This document shows positions 26,298-35,950 of a DNA stretch of 64,000 bases, piece after piece. The notes beneath the pieces were generated by a model. That model ran no database searches, had not been told where the DNA came from, and saw only the letters and a program-made list of their open reading frames with translations. This stretch comes from CBDAQR01 sp965199055 (GTDB lineage Bacteria; Pseudomonadota; Gammaproteobacteria; Pseudomonadales; Halieaceae), in contig CBDAQR010000004.1 in NCBI GenBank assembly GCA_965199055.1, forward strand, positions 248,001 to 312,000, read 5' to 3'. How positions within the stretch are numbered: the stretch's first letter is position 1; the number at the start of each line of letters is the position of its first letter. Both the position numbers and the translations under genes were made by a program.

Positions 26298-27932
26298 ATG
26301 CCCGGCTTCGACATAATCATGGTGCAGCTGAATACGCTGGTAGGTGATTTCGATGGCAACGTCGAAAGAATTATCGCGAGTGTGAAGCGCGCCGAGGCGA
26401 CCGCAAACGGGATTGCACCGGTATTGGTATTTCCGGAGCTGACTCTGTGCGGCTATCCACCCGAAGATCTGCTGCTGCGGCCGAGTATGGAGCGCCGGGT
26501 CGAGGAGGCCTTGCAACGGCTGTGCGCTGAAATCGATGACAGCTACGCGGTGATTGGTTACCCGCGCATGCTTGATGGCAAACTCTACAACATGGCGGGT
26601 GTGATTCACCGCAGCGAACTGCTCGCTGAGTATGCCAAGCAGTCGCTGCCCAATTACCAGGTGTTCGACGAGAAACGCTACTTCGAGGCTGGCCTTGAGC
26701 CCTGTGTGGTCGAGATTCACGGCGTGCCCGTTGCGTTGACCATCTGCGAAGATATCTGGGAGTCTGGTCCCAGCGAACGCGCAGCACAGGCGGGCGCGGC
26801 TTTGATTCTCAATCTTAATTCTTCGCCCTTTCATCGCGGCAAACCGAATGAGCGCTATGAGTTGGTGTCCACCCGCGCGCGGGAAAACCGGCTGCCCATC
26901 GTTTACGTAAACCAGGTGGGCGGACAGGACGAGCTGGTTTTTGATGGCGGATCGTTTGCGGTCAGTGCCGTTGGAGAACTGCTCTGTGCGGCGCCGCACT
27001 ACGCGGAGGGGGAGTATCGCCTATCCGTCCAGGTCGAGGACGGTGCATGCGTCATTGCCGAGAGTACGATAGCTCCGCAGCAGGACCCGCTGGCCAGCGT
27101 CTACGATGCACTGGTGCTCGGGACTCGCGACTACGTAAACAAGAATGGCTTCAAAGGTGTCGTGCTGGGGCTGTCGGGCGGTATCGATTCTGCGCTGACA
27201 CTGGCAGTCGCCGTAGACGCTTTAGGCGCTGATCGAGTTGAGGCGGTGATGATGCCGTTTCGCTATACCGCGCAGATGAGCGTCGAAGATGCGGCGGACG
27301 AATCGCAGCGGCTGGGTGTGAGTCATAAGGTGATTTCCATTGAGCCGCTATTTGACGCCTTTATGGAGAGCCTGGCCGACGAATTTGAAGGCTTACCCAC
27401 CGATGTCACCGAGCAGAATATTCAGGCCCGCTGCAGGGGCGTATTGCTCATGTCCATTTCCAATAAGAAGGGATACCTGGTGCTGACCACCGGTAACAAG
27501 AGCGAGATGGCGGTGGGATATTCGACCCTGTACGGCGATATGGCCGGCGGCTTCGATGTGCTGAAGGATGTGCCCAAGACGCTGGTATACGCGCTATCCC
27601 GTTACCGCAACACCTTGAGTGAAGTGATACCGGTTCGGGTCATCGAGCGGCCACCATCGGCCGAGCTCGCGCCGGATCAGAAAGACGAAGATAGTCTGCC
27701 GCCTTACGACGTGCTCGATCGCATACTCGAGCTGTATATTGAGGAAGACCAGAGCGCCGAAGCCATCATCGCAGAAGGCCTGGATCGGGAACAGGTGGAG
27801 AGAGTGATACGTCTGGTCGATCTCAATGAGTACAAGCGCCGCCAGGCGCCCATTGGTGTGCGTATAACCCGGCGCGGTTTTGGCCGCGACCGTCGCTACC
27901 CGATTACCTCAGCCTGGAAGATCGGCCACTAG
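26298..27932 (+). CDS. nadE: Glutamine-dependent NAD+ synthetase
   Basis: Converts deamido-NAD to NAD using ammonia released from glutamine. The 544-residue protein has an N-terminal nitrilase-type amidase with Glu in PELTLCGYPPEDLL, Lys in AKQSLPNYQVFDE and Cys149 in LTICEDIWE. The C-terminal synthetase has the PP-loop LGLSGGIDSALTLAVAVDALG near residue 290 and the TTGNKSEMAVGY and YGDMAGGF motifs. An AGGA ribosome site precedes the ATG. The two-domain form means no separate ammonia supply is needed. Confidence 0.96.
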   Translation: MPGFDIIMVQLNTLVGDFDGNVERIIASVKRAEATANGIAPVLVFPELTLCGYPPEDLLLRPSMERRVEEALQRLCAEIDDSYAVIGYPRMLDGKLYNMAGVIHRSELLAEYAKQSLPNYQVFDEKRYFEAGLEPCVVEIHGVPVALTICEDIWESGPSERAAQAGAALILNLNSSPFHRGKPNERYELVSTRARENRLPIVYVNQVGGQDELVFDGGSFAVSAVGELLCAAPHYAEGEYRLSVQVEDGACVIAESTIAPQQDPLASVYDALVLGTRDYVNKNGFKGVVLGLSGGIDSALTLAVAVDALGADRVEAVMMPFRYTAQMSVEDAADESQRLGVSHKVISIEPLFDAFMESLADEFEGLPTDVTEQNIQARCRGVLLMSISNKKGYLVLTTGNKSEMAVGYSTLYGDMAGGFDVLKDVPKTLVYALSRYRNTLSEVIPVRVIERPPSAELAPDQKDEDSLPPYDVLDRILELYIEEDQSAEAIIAEGLDREQVERVIRLVDLNEYKRRQAPIGVRITRRGFGRDRRYPITSAWKIGH

Positions 27933-27979
27933 CAGAGGTTCAGCCGGCCCTCGGGGCGGCCTGGAATGGTTTGACGAGC

Positions 27980-28861
27980 TTAGTAGGTGGCGTCGTCGGG
28001 ACGGTTATCGAACTGGGGCGCGGTGGGTCGATCAATAAGACCAAAACTCATCCTGTTCCAGATTGAGCGATCGGGGCCATCGAAGTTGTAGTCGGTAATG
28101 AAGTTACCGTTATCGTCCACCGACGGATGATCCGGGTAATTCAGTACCAGCACATCCAGTGAATCTTTCGCCAGATCCTCCAGTCCCAGCAGCCGGTAGC
28201 CCTGAATCATGACTGCGAGACCGTCGGCCACCGCGGGGGTATGGGGAAAGTTCTCTACCACATAGCGACCGCGATTAGTCGCTGCGAGATAGGCGCCGCG
28301 GCGAAAATAGTAGTTAGCGACATTGATTTCCGCTCGCGCCAGCAGATTGCGCAGGTGCACCATCCGTGCCTGCGCATCGGCGGCGTAAGCACTGTCGGGA
28401 TAGCGCGCTAGCAATTGGGCAAATTCTGCGAAGGCTTCGCGCGCGTAGCTGACGTCACGCTGGGTAACATCCCGCGGCAGGAAGCGATCGAACAGGCCTT
28501 CATTGACGGTATAAGCCGACAAACCCTTCATATAGTACGCATAGTCGACATTCGGATGTTGTGGGTGCAGCCGAATGAAGCGATCCGCTGCCTCGATCGC
28601 CGCTTCATGCTCGAAGTTATTGTAGTGGGCGTACACCAGCTCCAGTTGAGCCTGCTCTGCGAAACGGCCAAATGGATAGCGCGATTCCAGCAACTGCAGG
28701 GCCTGCACCGCTAGCTCATAGTTCTTGTTCTTGAGGTAGCGCTGTGCCTCCTGGTACAACTCGAACTCAGACGAGTTGGCGCCTGGAGGCAGCTCAAGCT
28801 CCTCGTTGCTCGAGCAGGCGCCCAGTAGGAGCACAAAAAAAGTGGCGAGGATAAGTCTCAT
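27980..28861 (-). CDS. bamD: Outer membrane assembly lipoprotein BamD
   Basis: Essential partner of BamA in inserting beta-barrel proteins, such as the TonB-dependent receptor at 53141. The 293-residue protein has lipobox LGAC with Cys16, then about five TPR-like repeats (YQEAQRYLKNKNYELAVQALQLLESRYPFGRFAEQAQ is split over residues 35-75, and LQHPNVDYAYYMKGL-type segments follow). The family signature FDRFLPRDVTQRD is visible near residue 125. It is divergent from rluD, the common gammaproteobacterial arrangement. Confidence 0.95.
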   Translation of the reverse strand: MRLILATFFVLLLGACSSNEELELPPGANSSEFELYQEAQRYLKNKNYELAVQALQLLESRYPFGRFAEQAQLELVYAHYNNFEHEAAIEAADRFIRLHPQHPNVDYAYYMKGLSAYTVNEGLFDRFLPRDVTQRDVSYAREAFAEFAQLLARYPDSAYAADAQARMVHLRNLLARAEINVANYYFRRGAYLAATNRGRYVVENFPHTPAVADGLAVMIQGYRLLGLEDLAKDSLDVLVLNYPDHPSVDDNGNFITDYNFDGPDRSIWNRMSFGLIDRPTAPQFDNRPDDATY

Positions 28862-28967
28862 AGAGATTTTCGTTCGGCTGTTTCTCGGGTCGTTGCAGGC
28901 GCTCGTGATACCATGGTTTCCGGCCCGCTAAAGGCGGCTATTTAACCACAGGATTAGCGCTTAAACC

Positions 28968-29924
28968 ATGCCCGAACGCGTAGAAGAGCAGGCAGTTGTG
29001 ACACCGGATCAGGCGGGTATGCGCCTGGATCAGGTGGCGGCGGAGCTGTTTCCTGATTACTCGCGTTCCAGACTTCAAAATTGGATCAAGAGCGGTCAGT
29101 TGCAGGTAGACGCGGCTGGCGCGCGACCTCGTGACAAGGTCGAAGCCGGCATGCTACTCACCATGCAAGCGGAACTGCAAGAGGAGGTCAGCTGGAGCGC
29201 AGAAGCGATCGAGTTGGATATCCAGCACGAGGACGCCGATATTATTGTGCTCAACAAACCGGCCGGTTTGGTCGTGCATCCCGCGGCCGGGCATGCAGCG
29301 GGCACGCTCGTAAACGCCCTGTTACATCACTGTCCCGATCTCTCTACCCTACCGCGTGCGGGTATCGTGCATCGTTTAGACCGTGAGACCTCTGGGCTGA
29401 TGGTGGTGGCAAAGTCGCTGCGGGCTCACGCCAATCTGGTAGAGCAATTGCAGGGGCGTACTGTTAAGCGTGAGTATGCGGCAGTGTGCCTGGGGGCGCT
29501 GACCGGCGGTGCCACCATTGATGCTCCGATCGGCCGACACCCGCGATCGCGCAAGAAAATGGCAGTGGTGGCCATTGGCGGCAAGGAGGCCATCACCCAC
29601 TATCGCCTGCAAGAACGTTTTGCCAATCACACTTCAATCCGGGTGCAGTTGGAAACCGGGCGCACTCACCAGATTCGCGTCCATATGGCCCATGTCCACC
29701 ATCCTTTAGTGGGCGATCCCCAATACGGCGGACGCCCGAGAATTCCCAAGGGCGCCGCGCCCGAATTGATAGAGGCGCTGCGATCATTTCCCAGACAAGC
29801 CCTGCATGCGCGCACGCTGGGTTTGATTCATCCTGTTACTGATGAGTATTGTCAGTGGGAGGTTGCTTTGCCTGAGGATATGGAAGCTCTGTTGGCGGTA
29901 CTGCGGGAGTTTGATCCGAATTGA
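28968..29924 (+). CDS. rluD: 23S rRNA pseudouridine synthase RluD
   Basis: Forms pseudouridines 1911, 1915 and 1917 in helix 69 of 23S rRNA (E. coli numbering, family knowledge). The 318-residue protein has an N-terminal S4 RNA-binding domain (MRLDQVAAELFPDYSRSRLQ) and a catalytic domain with Asp138 in HRLDRETSGLMVVAK. The GRTHQIRVHMAH motif appears near residue 230. Its stop overlaps the TTG start of pgeF by four bases. Confidence 0.95.
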   Translation: MPERVEEQAVVTPDQAGMRLDQVAAELFPDYSRSRLQNWIKSGQLQVDAAGARPRDKVEAGMLLTMQAELQEEVSWSAEAIELDIQHEDADIIVLNKPAGLVVHPAAGHAAGTLVNALLHHCPDLSTLPRAGIVHRLDRETSGLMVVAKSLRAHANLVEQLQGRTVKREYAAVCLGALTGGATIDAPIGRHPRSRKKMAVVAIGGKEAITHYRLQERFANHTSIRVQLETGRTHQIRVHMAHVHHPLVGDPQYGGRPRIPKGAAPELIEALRSFPRQALHARTLGLIHPVTDEYCQWEVALPEDMEALLAVLREFDPN

Positions 29925-30628
29925 GTGGCGAGGGCGGTGCCATAGAACTGATAGAGCCGGACTGGCCTGCGCCCGAGTCAGTGCGTGCAGGGATGTTCAC
30001 CCGATCGCTGCGACAGGATCTCGATGCCGATTTCCTGGCTGACTATCTCGCCCTGGATATCGAACTCTGCCTGCCGCGCCTTGAGCAGGTACACGGCACG
30101 GCTGCGGTGGAAGTTCTCCCGGATGCGGCGTTGCGACAAGCCGACGCCTGTTATGCGCGTGAACCTGGTTTGGTCGCCATGGTGCGGACCGCAGATTGTC
30201 TGCCCGTTTTGGTTTGCGACCAGGCGGCGACAGAAGTGGCTGCTATTCATGCGGGGTGGCGCGGCCTCGCCGCGGGTGTTATCGAAAGCAGTTTGTCCCG
30301 TCTCAATGCTGCTAGCGGGTCTTTGATGGCCTGGCTCGGGCCCTGCATCAGCCAGGCCCATTTCGAGGTGGGCGGAGAGGTGAGGGGGGCATTTCTCGAT
30401 GCTGCGCAGGCGGCTGATCGAGCAGAGACTGACAGCGCCTTTGTGCCCCGTAATGGCAAATATATGGCCGATCTCTATGCGCTGGCGCGCATCCGTTTGC
30501 GCCGCTGTGGTGTTGAGGCGGTGTTTGGCGGTGGACACTGCACCTACGCCGACAGCGCTCGATTTCACTCCTTTCGTCGTGATGGCGAGCAGGCCGGTCG
30601 GCTTTACAGCTTTATCCTCATGTCCTGA
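29921..30628 (+). CDS. pgeF: YfiH/PgeF peptidoglycan editing factor (multicopper-oxidase-fold laccase domain)
   Basis: YfiH-type enzyme reported to remove wrongly incorporated amino acids from peptidoglycan precursors and also to act as a purine-nucleoside or phenol-oxidising enzyme (family knowledge). The 235-residue protein has the metal-site motifs MVRTADCLPVLV, AIHAGWRGLAAGV and GGHCTYAD, and a WLGPCIS segment. It starts at TTG 29921, overlapping the rluD stop, so the two are translationally coupled, a conserved pairing also followed by clpB in gammaproteobacteria. Confidence 0.92.
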   Translation: MSGEGGAIELIEPDWPAPESVRAGMFTRSLRQDLDADFLADYLALDIELCLPRLEQVHGTAAVEVLPDAALRQADACYAREPGLVAMVRTADCLPVLVCDQAATEVAAIHAGWRGLAAGVIESSLSRLNAASGSLMAWLGPCISQAHFEVGGEVRGAFLDAAQAADRAETDSAFVPRNGKYMADLYALARIRLRRCGVEAVFGGGHCTYADSARFHSFRRDGEQAGRLYSFILMS

Positions 30629-30654
30629 AGCCCCTGCGGCGCCTTTATCCCCTA

Positions 30655-30682
30655 CTTGAAATAGGGCTATTTGCCCCCATTT
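30655..30682 (+). promoter_or_regulatory. Sigma-32 (RpoH) heat-shock promoter of clpB
   Basis: CTTGAAA at 30655-30661, a 13-base spacer and CCCCATTT at 30675-30682 match the heat-shock consensus essentially perfectly. It lies 41 bases upstream of the clpB ATG on the coding strand, giving a short leader. Confidence 0.88.
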
Positions 30683-30722
30683 ACCTGTACAGGAAGTTAA
30701 GCGGTATTTAGAGGTACTGGTA

Positions 30723-33296
30723 ATGCGAATGGACAAGTTTACCCATCCCCTGCAGGTGGCGCTGGCTGATGCGCAGTCCCTTGCATTGGGTCGGGACCAC
30801 AATTTTATAGAGCCTCAGCACCTGTTGGCAGCTTTGCTGCAACAAAGCGGGGGTGTAGCGCGTCCGCTATTACAAAAAGCAGGTGTCAATCTGGGCCAGT
30901 TAGACGCGAGCGTTGAACAAGCGCTGGAGGCGCTGCCGCAGCTGAGTGGTGGCGCGGGCGATGTGCACCTGTCTAATGACGCGGGTCGTGTTCTTAACCA
31001 GGCGGACAAGCTTTCACAGAAAGCTGGAGACGCCTATATCTCTAGTGAGATCGTGCTGCTGGCCATGTTGCAGGGGAAGTCAGCCGCAACGCAGCTGTTG
31101 GTCGACGCCGGACTCACTGAAGCAGTCCTCAACGCCGCCATTGAAGAAATACGCGGAGGAGAAAACGTGAGTAACCCGGATGCCGAAGAGGCCAGGCAGG
31201 CACTCGACAAATACACTATTGACCTGACCGAGAGAGCCGAGCAGGGCAAGCTCGATCCTGTGATCGGGCGTGACGATGAGATTCGCCGCTGCATACAGGT
31301 GTTGCAGCGCCGTACCAAGAACAACCCGGTTCTCATCGGCGAACCTGGCGTGGGTAAGACAGCAATCATTGAGGGCCTGGCGCAGCGTGTGGTGAACGGC
31401 GAAGTGCCCGAAGGGCTGCGCGACAAGCGTATTCTCTCGCTGGATCTGGGTTCGCTGTTGGCGGGCGCCAAATTCCGTGGCGAATTCGAAGAGCGCCTGA
31501 AAGCGGTGCTCAATGAGTTGTCGAAGCAGGAAGGGCGCATTGTTCTGTTTATTGATGAGCTGCATACCATGGTTGGCGCCGGTAAGGCCGAGGGTTCCAT
31601 GGACGCAGGCAATATGCTCAAACCCGCGCTGGCCCGCGGCGAGTTGCACTGTGTGGGTGCAACCACCCTAGACGAATATCGTCAGTACATCGAGAAGGAT
31701 GCCGCCCTCGAACGTCGCTTCCAGAAGGTCTTGGTCGATGAGCCGAATGAAGAGGATACCATCGCCATATTGCGCGGCTTGAAGGAGCGCTACGAAGTGC
31801 ATCACGGTGTTGATATCACCGACAGCGCCATTATCGCGGCCGCCAAGCTGAGCACGCGCTATATCACGGATCGCAAACTACCAGACAAGGCGATTGACCT
31901 GGTAGACGAGGCAGCCAGTCGTATTCGCATGGAGATCGACTCCAAGCCTGAGTCTATGGACAAGTTGGAGCGCCGGCTGATTCAGCTCAAGATTGAGCGT
32001 GAGGCAGTGAAGAAGGACAGCGACGCTGCAGCCAAGAAACAGCTGAAATTGCTCGAAGAAGATATCGCCTCTGTGGAAAAAGAATACGCAGATCTGGAGG
32101 AAATCTGGAAAGCCGAGAAGGCCACGGTGCAAGGCTCGGCGGAAATCAAGAGCAAACTTGAGCAGGCTCGTCTGGAATTGGAATCTGCCGGACGTGCCAA
32201 CGACCTGACACGCATGTCTGAACTGCAGTATGGCGTGATCCCGGAGCTGGAGAAGCAACTGGAGCTGGCCGATGAAGCTGAGACGGCAGAGAGGACGCTG
32301 TTGCGCAACAAAGTGACAGATGAAGAGGTTGCCGAAGTTGTCTCTCGCTGGACCGGTATTCCCATCTCCAAGATGCTCGAGGGCGACCGCGAGAAGCTGT
32401 TGCGTATGGAAGACGCGCTGCACGAGCGAGTCGTGGGCCAGGACGAGGCCGTCGTCGCGGTGGCCAACGCCGTGCGACGCTCCAGGGCTGGGCTCTCTGA
32501 TCCTAATCGACCGAATGGCTCCTTTCTGTTTCTGGGGCCGACCGGTGTGGGCAAAACCGAGCTGTGTAAGGCGCTGGCCGAGTTCCTGTTCGACAGCGAG
32601 CAAGCGATGGTTCGCATCGATATGTCTGAGTTTATGGAGAAGCACTCCGTGGCACGCCTGATTGGTGCGCCCCCCGGCTACGTCGGTTATGAGGAGGGTG
32701 GTTACCTTACCGAAGCGGTTCGACGACGCCCCTACAGCCTGCTGTTGTTGGATGAAGTCGAGAAGGCCCACCCGGATGTATTCAATATCCTCTTGCAGGT
32801 GCTGGAGGACGGACGCCTCACCGATGGGCAGGGCCGCACCGTGGACTTCCGCAATACGGTAGTGGTGATGACCTCAAACCTGGGCTCCGATCTGATTCAG
32901 GAGATGGCCGGCGAAGACAACTACGAGGCGATGAAAGCTGCCGTAATGGCGGTGGTGGGCAACCACTTTCGGCCGGAGTTTATTAACCGGGTGGATGAGT
33001 CAGTGGTATTTCATCCGTTGGCCAAAGACCAGATTCGCGGCATTGCGCACATTCAACTTGCCGGATTGTTACAACGACTGCGCGAGCGCGAGTTGGACCT
33101 GGAAATGGATGATGCCCTGCTGGATCAACTAGTGGAGGTCGGCTTCGACCCGGTCTACGGTGCGCGTCCTCTGAAGCGTGCGATTCAGCAGCAGCTGGAA
33201 AACCCGCTGGCCCAGGACATCCTGGCGGGTAAGTTCGCGCCGGGCGACACCATCAAGGCGAGCCTTGATGGCGATCAGGCTGCTTTTAGCGCTTAA
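30723..33296 (+). CDS. clpB: ATP-dependent disaggregase ClpB
   Basis: Hexameric Hsp100 that rescues aggregated proteins with DnaK. The 857-residue length equals that of E. coli ClpB. Order: N-domain (residues 1-145), NBD1 with Walker A GEPGVGKT near 206, the coiled-coil M-domain (about 410-525, rich in Lys/Glu), and NBD2 with Walker A GPTGVGKT near 606 and the sensor motifs. Ribosome site GAGG precedes the ATG. The sigma-32 promoter upstream supports heat induction. An internal GTG start near codon 149 (GENVSNPDAEE), at the site where E. coli makes the short ClpB form, is present. Confidence 0.97.
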   Translation: MRMDKFTHPLQVALADAQSLALGRDHNFIEPQHLLAALLQQSGGVARPLLQKAGVNLGQLDASVEQALEALPQLSGGAGDVHLSNDAGRVLNQADKLSQKAGDAYISSEIVLLAMLQGKSAATQLLVDAGLTEAVLNAAIEEIRGGENVSNPDAEEARQALDKYTIDLTERAEQGKLDPVIGRDDEIRRCIQVLQRRTKNNPVLIGEPGVGKTAIIEGLAQRVVNGEVPEGLRDKRILSLDLGSLLAGAKFRGEFEERLKAVLNELSKQEGRIVLFIDELHTMVGAGKAEGSMDAGNMLKPALARGELHCVGATTLDEYRQYIEKDAALERRFQKVLVDEPNEEDTIAILRGLKERYEVHHGVDITDSAIIAAAKLSTRYITDRKLPDKAIDLVDEAASRIRMEIDSKPESMDKLERRLIQLKIEREAVKKDSDAAAKKQLKLLEEDIASVEKEYADLEEIWKAEKATVQGSAEIKSKLEQARLELESAGRANDLTRMSELQYGVIPELEKQLELADEAETAERTLLRNKVTDEEVAEVVSRWTGIPISKMLEGDREKLLRMEDALHERVVGQDEAVVAVANAVRRSRAGLSDPNRPNGSFLFLGPTGVGKTELCKALAEFLFDSEQAMVRIDMSEFMEKHSVARLIGAPPGYVGYEEGGYLTEAVRRRPYSLLLLDEVEKAHPDVFNILLQVLEDGRLTDGQGRTVDFRNTVVVMTSNLGSDLIQEMAGEDNYEAMKAAVMAVVGNHFRPEFINRVDESVVFHPLAKDQIRGIAHIQLAGLLQRLRERELDLEMDDALLDQLVEVGFDPVYGARPLKRAIQQQLENPLAQDILAGKFAPGDTIKASLDGDQAAFSA

Positions 33297-33300
33297 GTGC

Positions 33301-33816
33301 CTAAGGGCAGTGAACCGCCATTAGGTCGCGTGCTTTCTGGCGCTGGGCTTCTTTCTCTTCCGGCGTCAGATAACGGATGGTGCCGTCCTGGTCGCGAATA
33401 CGAACCCGAGCCTTGGAGTTGAGGGTGTCTAGATTGGCCCGGGCCTGGTCGCACAGCTCCGGATTTTTCTCGATCTGAGCCTGTTCTTCGGCCGCATTGG
33501 GCGCATCGACCGCTGGCGGCGGCATGGAGGCAGCGCCAGTATTTCGCGCTGCAGCGCGTGATTCCTCGGCACTCACACGCCGAGTCAGGCCAGTCTCTGT
33601 CGAAATAAACTCGTACTCCACACCAGCGGGCGGAGGCCGATCGCTGTGATGTGGATTGCCGCGGGCATCATTCCATTTGTAATAGCCTTTCTCCGCCAGC
33701 GCGAGGCTGACGGGCAGGCTGGTGATGATAGCCATCGCAGCGGCCATAACGACATTTCGAGATCTGATCTTCAAGGTCAGTGTCTGCACAGAGTATTTGC
33801 ATAGAAAATACCCCAT
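33301..33816 (-). CDS. DUF4124-domain secreted protein
   Basis: Function unknown. The 171-residue protein has a hydrophobic export segment (VVMAAAMAIITSLPVSLALA) ahead of the DUF4124 motif YYKWNDARGNPHHSDRPP, a short beta-domain common in periplasmic proteins of gammaproteobacteria. The C-terminal part has two cysteines (PELCDQA and the terminal HCP). The ATG at 33816 has CGGAGC upstream but gives a long N-terminus; a TTG 14 codons later would give the usual KIRSRN start. It converges with clpB (four-base gap) and diverges from ilvI. Confidence 0.82.
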   Translation of the reverse strand: MGYFLCKYSVQTLTLKIRSRNVVMAAAMAIITSLPVSLALAEKGYYKWNDARGNPHHSDRPPPAGVEYEFISTETGLTRRVSAEESRAAARNTGAASMPPPAVDAPNAAEEQAQIEKNPELCDQARANLDTLNSKARVRIRDQDGTIRYLTPEEKEAQRQKARDLMAVHCP

Positions 33817-34203
33817 GCTCCGATAGGGCGCAACTTCGCAGATTACCTAGCTTGCCGGGTAATAATTGTGGTTGACATAAAACGCCAGTACGCGAACAAT
33901 ACGCTTCCTCCGGGTGGTAATGGAGATGGCCGCGTATCGCGTCCCAAATCCTACCCTGCTGACGGACGTCTGCAGTGGCTGCCTGAGAGTTTTCCGATGG
34001 GTACCGTATTGGTGCGTATCGGGGCCAAAAACTGCGCTACCCCGCAGGGCACGATGAACGGGCTTGCTCGCTTGCACGCCTTGGGGTGGCAGTATGAAGC
34101 CCCGCCATCGGAGCCAAGGGTAGCGGAGCGTCTCTCTTTTCTCGCACCGCTTACTGACAACAGTCAGGTGTCTATCGACCCTGCAGACTCAGGAGTGAGT
34201 ACG
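33817..34203 (+). promoter_or_regulatory. 387-bp leader between the DUF4124 gene and ilvI
   Basis: The gap holds a TTGACA at 33872-33877 with a weak AACAAT 17 bases later, a candidate ilvI promoter. About 300 bases of leader follow. The ilvI frame is open without a stop from 33868, so 112 extra codons could be read, but they show no resemblance to acetolactate synthases. A short hairpin CTGAC-aaca-GTCAG lies about 45 bases before the start. Whether the leader works as an attenuator cannot be told from the sequence. Confidence 0.4.
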
Positions 34204-35949
34204 GTGGAATTATTATCAGGCGGCGAGATGATCGCCAAGGCGTTGGAAGACGAGGGAGTCGAGTACATTTTCGGCTACCCGGGTGGTGCGGTTCTGCACA
34301 TCTACGACGCTTTGTTCAAAGATTCAAAAATACCCCATATTCTGGTGCGCCACGAACAGGCGGCGACACACGCGGCCGACGGCTATGCGCGCGCCACGGG
34401 AAAGCCGGGTGTCGTGCTGGTGACCTCCGGTCCCGGTGCCACCAATGCGGTAACCGGAATTGCGACGGCCGATATGGATTCGATTCCGATGGTGGTGTTG
34501 TCTGGGCAGGTGCAGTCGCATCTCATCGGCGATGATGCGTTCCAGGAAACCGACATGGTGGGTATCTCGCGGCCAATCGTAAAGCACAGCTTCCTGGTGA
34601 AAGACACCACGGAGATTCCGGCCATCGTTAAGAAGGCGTTCCATATTGCCGCCAGCGGTCGACCCGGCCCTGTGGTCATCGATATACCCAAAGACCTGAC
34701 GCGTCCGGACGAGAAACACCCCTACGAATATCCCGAGAGTGTGAGTCTGCGTTCCTACAATCCCTCCCAGCGTGGTCACTCCGGGCAGATTAAAAAGGCG
34801 GCGAAGTTGCTCCTGGGCGCCAAGCGACCGGTGATCTACTACGGCGGCGGCGTTATTCAGGGCGAGGGTAGCGACTTGCTCATTGAACTGGCGCAGCTGC
34901 TGAACTATCCCGTCACAAGCACGCTGATGGGACTGGGTGCTTACCCCTCTACCGATCGGCAATTCCTGGGCATGCTGGGCATGCACGGCTTCTACGAAGC
35001 CAATATGGCCATGCATCACAGCGACGTGATACTGGCTGTGGGCGCACGCTTTGATGACCGGGTGACCAATACCGTGGAGAAGTTTTGTCCCGGTGCCAAG
35101 ATCATCCATATCGATGTCGACCCCACCAGCATCTCCAAGACCGTGACCGCGGACATTCCCATCGTCGGGCCGGTACAGTCAGTGCTCACCGAGATGCTGG
35201 GGCTGTTGCGCAGCGAAATGGAAAAACAACAGGATCAACCAGACACGATCGCGCTGGAAAAGTGGTGGCAGCAGATAGAACAGTGGCGCGGTAGTCACGG
35301 CCTGTGGACCGGTGACCGGTACCAGACTTCAGACGAGATCAAACCGCAGCAGGTTATCGAGTCACTGTATCGAGCTACCCGCGGTGAGGCCTACGTAACC
35401 TCCGATGTGGGCCAGCACCAGATGTTTGCGGCCCAGTACTACAAATTCGACAAGCCGCGCCGCTGGATTAATTCGGGTGGTCTGGGAACGATGGGCTTCG
35501 GTTTGCCCGCAGCCATGGGCGTTAAACTCGCCTTCCCGGATGCTGACGTGGCCTGTGTTACCGGGGAGGGCAGCATTCAGATGAACATTCAGGAGCTGTC
35601 TACCTGTACCCAGTACAACGCCCCGGTGAAGATTATCAACCTGCACAATGGCTATCTGGGCATGGTCAAGCAGTGGCAGGACATGCAGTACGAAGGGCGC
35701 TATTCCGAATCAACCTACGCGGATTCCCTGCCGGACTTCAGCAAGCTGGTTGAGGCTTACGGTCATGTGGGCATGCGGGTGGAGAAACTGTCTGAGCTGG
35801 ATGCAAAGATGGAAGAAGCTTTCGCCCTCAAAGATCGGCTGGTCTTCCTCGATGTGGTGGTCGACCCTGCCGAACACGTCTACCCGATGCACGTAGCGCC
35901 CAACGGCTCCATGGCGGACATGTGGCTGAGCAAGACGGAGAGAACCTGA
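34204..35949 (+). CDS. ilvI: Acetolactate synthase, catalytic (large) subunit
   Basis: Thiamine-diphosphate enzyme for the first common step of branched-chain amino acid synthesis. With GTG at 34204 the protein begins MELLSGGEMIAKALEDEGV and has 581 residues, close to E. coli IlvI (574). AGGAGT lies seven bases before this GTG. Signatures: FGYPGGAVLHIYDAL, the catalytic Glu in VRHEQAATHAADGYA, VLVTSGPGATN and the ThDP-binding GEGSIQMNIQEL...NNGYLGMVKQWQ-like region (written here LHNGYLGMV). It is followed by ilvH one base after its stop. Confidence 0.93.
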   Translation: MELLSGGEMIAKALEDEGVEYIFGYPGGAVLHIYDALFKDSKIPHILVRHEQAATHAADGYARATGKPGVVLVTSGPGATNAVTGIATADMDSIPMVVLSGQVQSHLIGDDAFQETDMVGISRPIVKHSFLVKDTTEIPAIVKKAFHIAASGRPGPVVIDIPKDLTRPDEKHPYEYPESVSLRSYNPSQRGHSGQIKKAAKLLLGAKRPVIYYGGGVIQGEGSDLLIELAQLLNYPVTSTLMGLGAYPSTDRQFLGMLGMHGFYEANMAMHHSDVILAVGARFDDRVTNTVEKFCPGAKIIHIDVDPTSISKTVTADIPIVGPVQSVLTEMLGLLRSEMEKQQDQPDTIALEKWWQQIEQWRGSHGLWTGDRYQTSDEIKPQQVIESLYRATRGEAYVTSDVGQHQMFAAQYYKFDKPRRWINSGGLGTMGFGLPAAMGVKLAFPDADVACVTGEGSIQMNIQELSTCTQYNAPVKIINLHNGYLGMVKQWQDMQYEGRYSESTYADSLPDFSKLVEAYGHVGMRVEKLSELDAKMEEAFALKDRLVFLDVVVDPAEHVYPMHVAPNGSMADMWLSKTERT

Positions 35950-35950
35950 T

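Noticed and set aside
31034..32771. Several long minus-strand frames opposite clpB
   Set aside because: They are antisense shadows of clpB with low-complexity composition (Ser/Arg or Leu/Gln rich) and no family resemblance.
33868..34203. N-terminal extension of IlvI by 112 codons
   Set aside because: The extra residues show no similarity to acetolactate synthases and the GTG at 34204 has a good ribosome site; kept as a leader.
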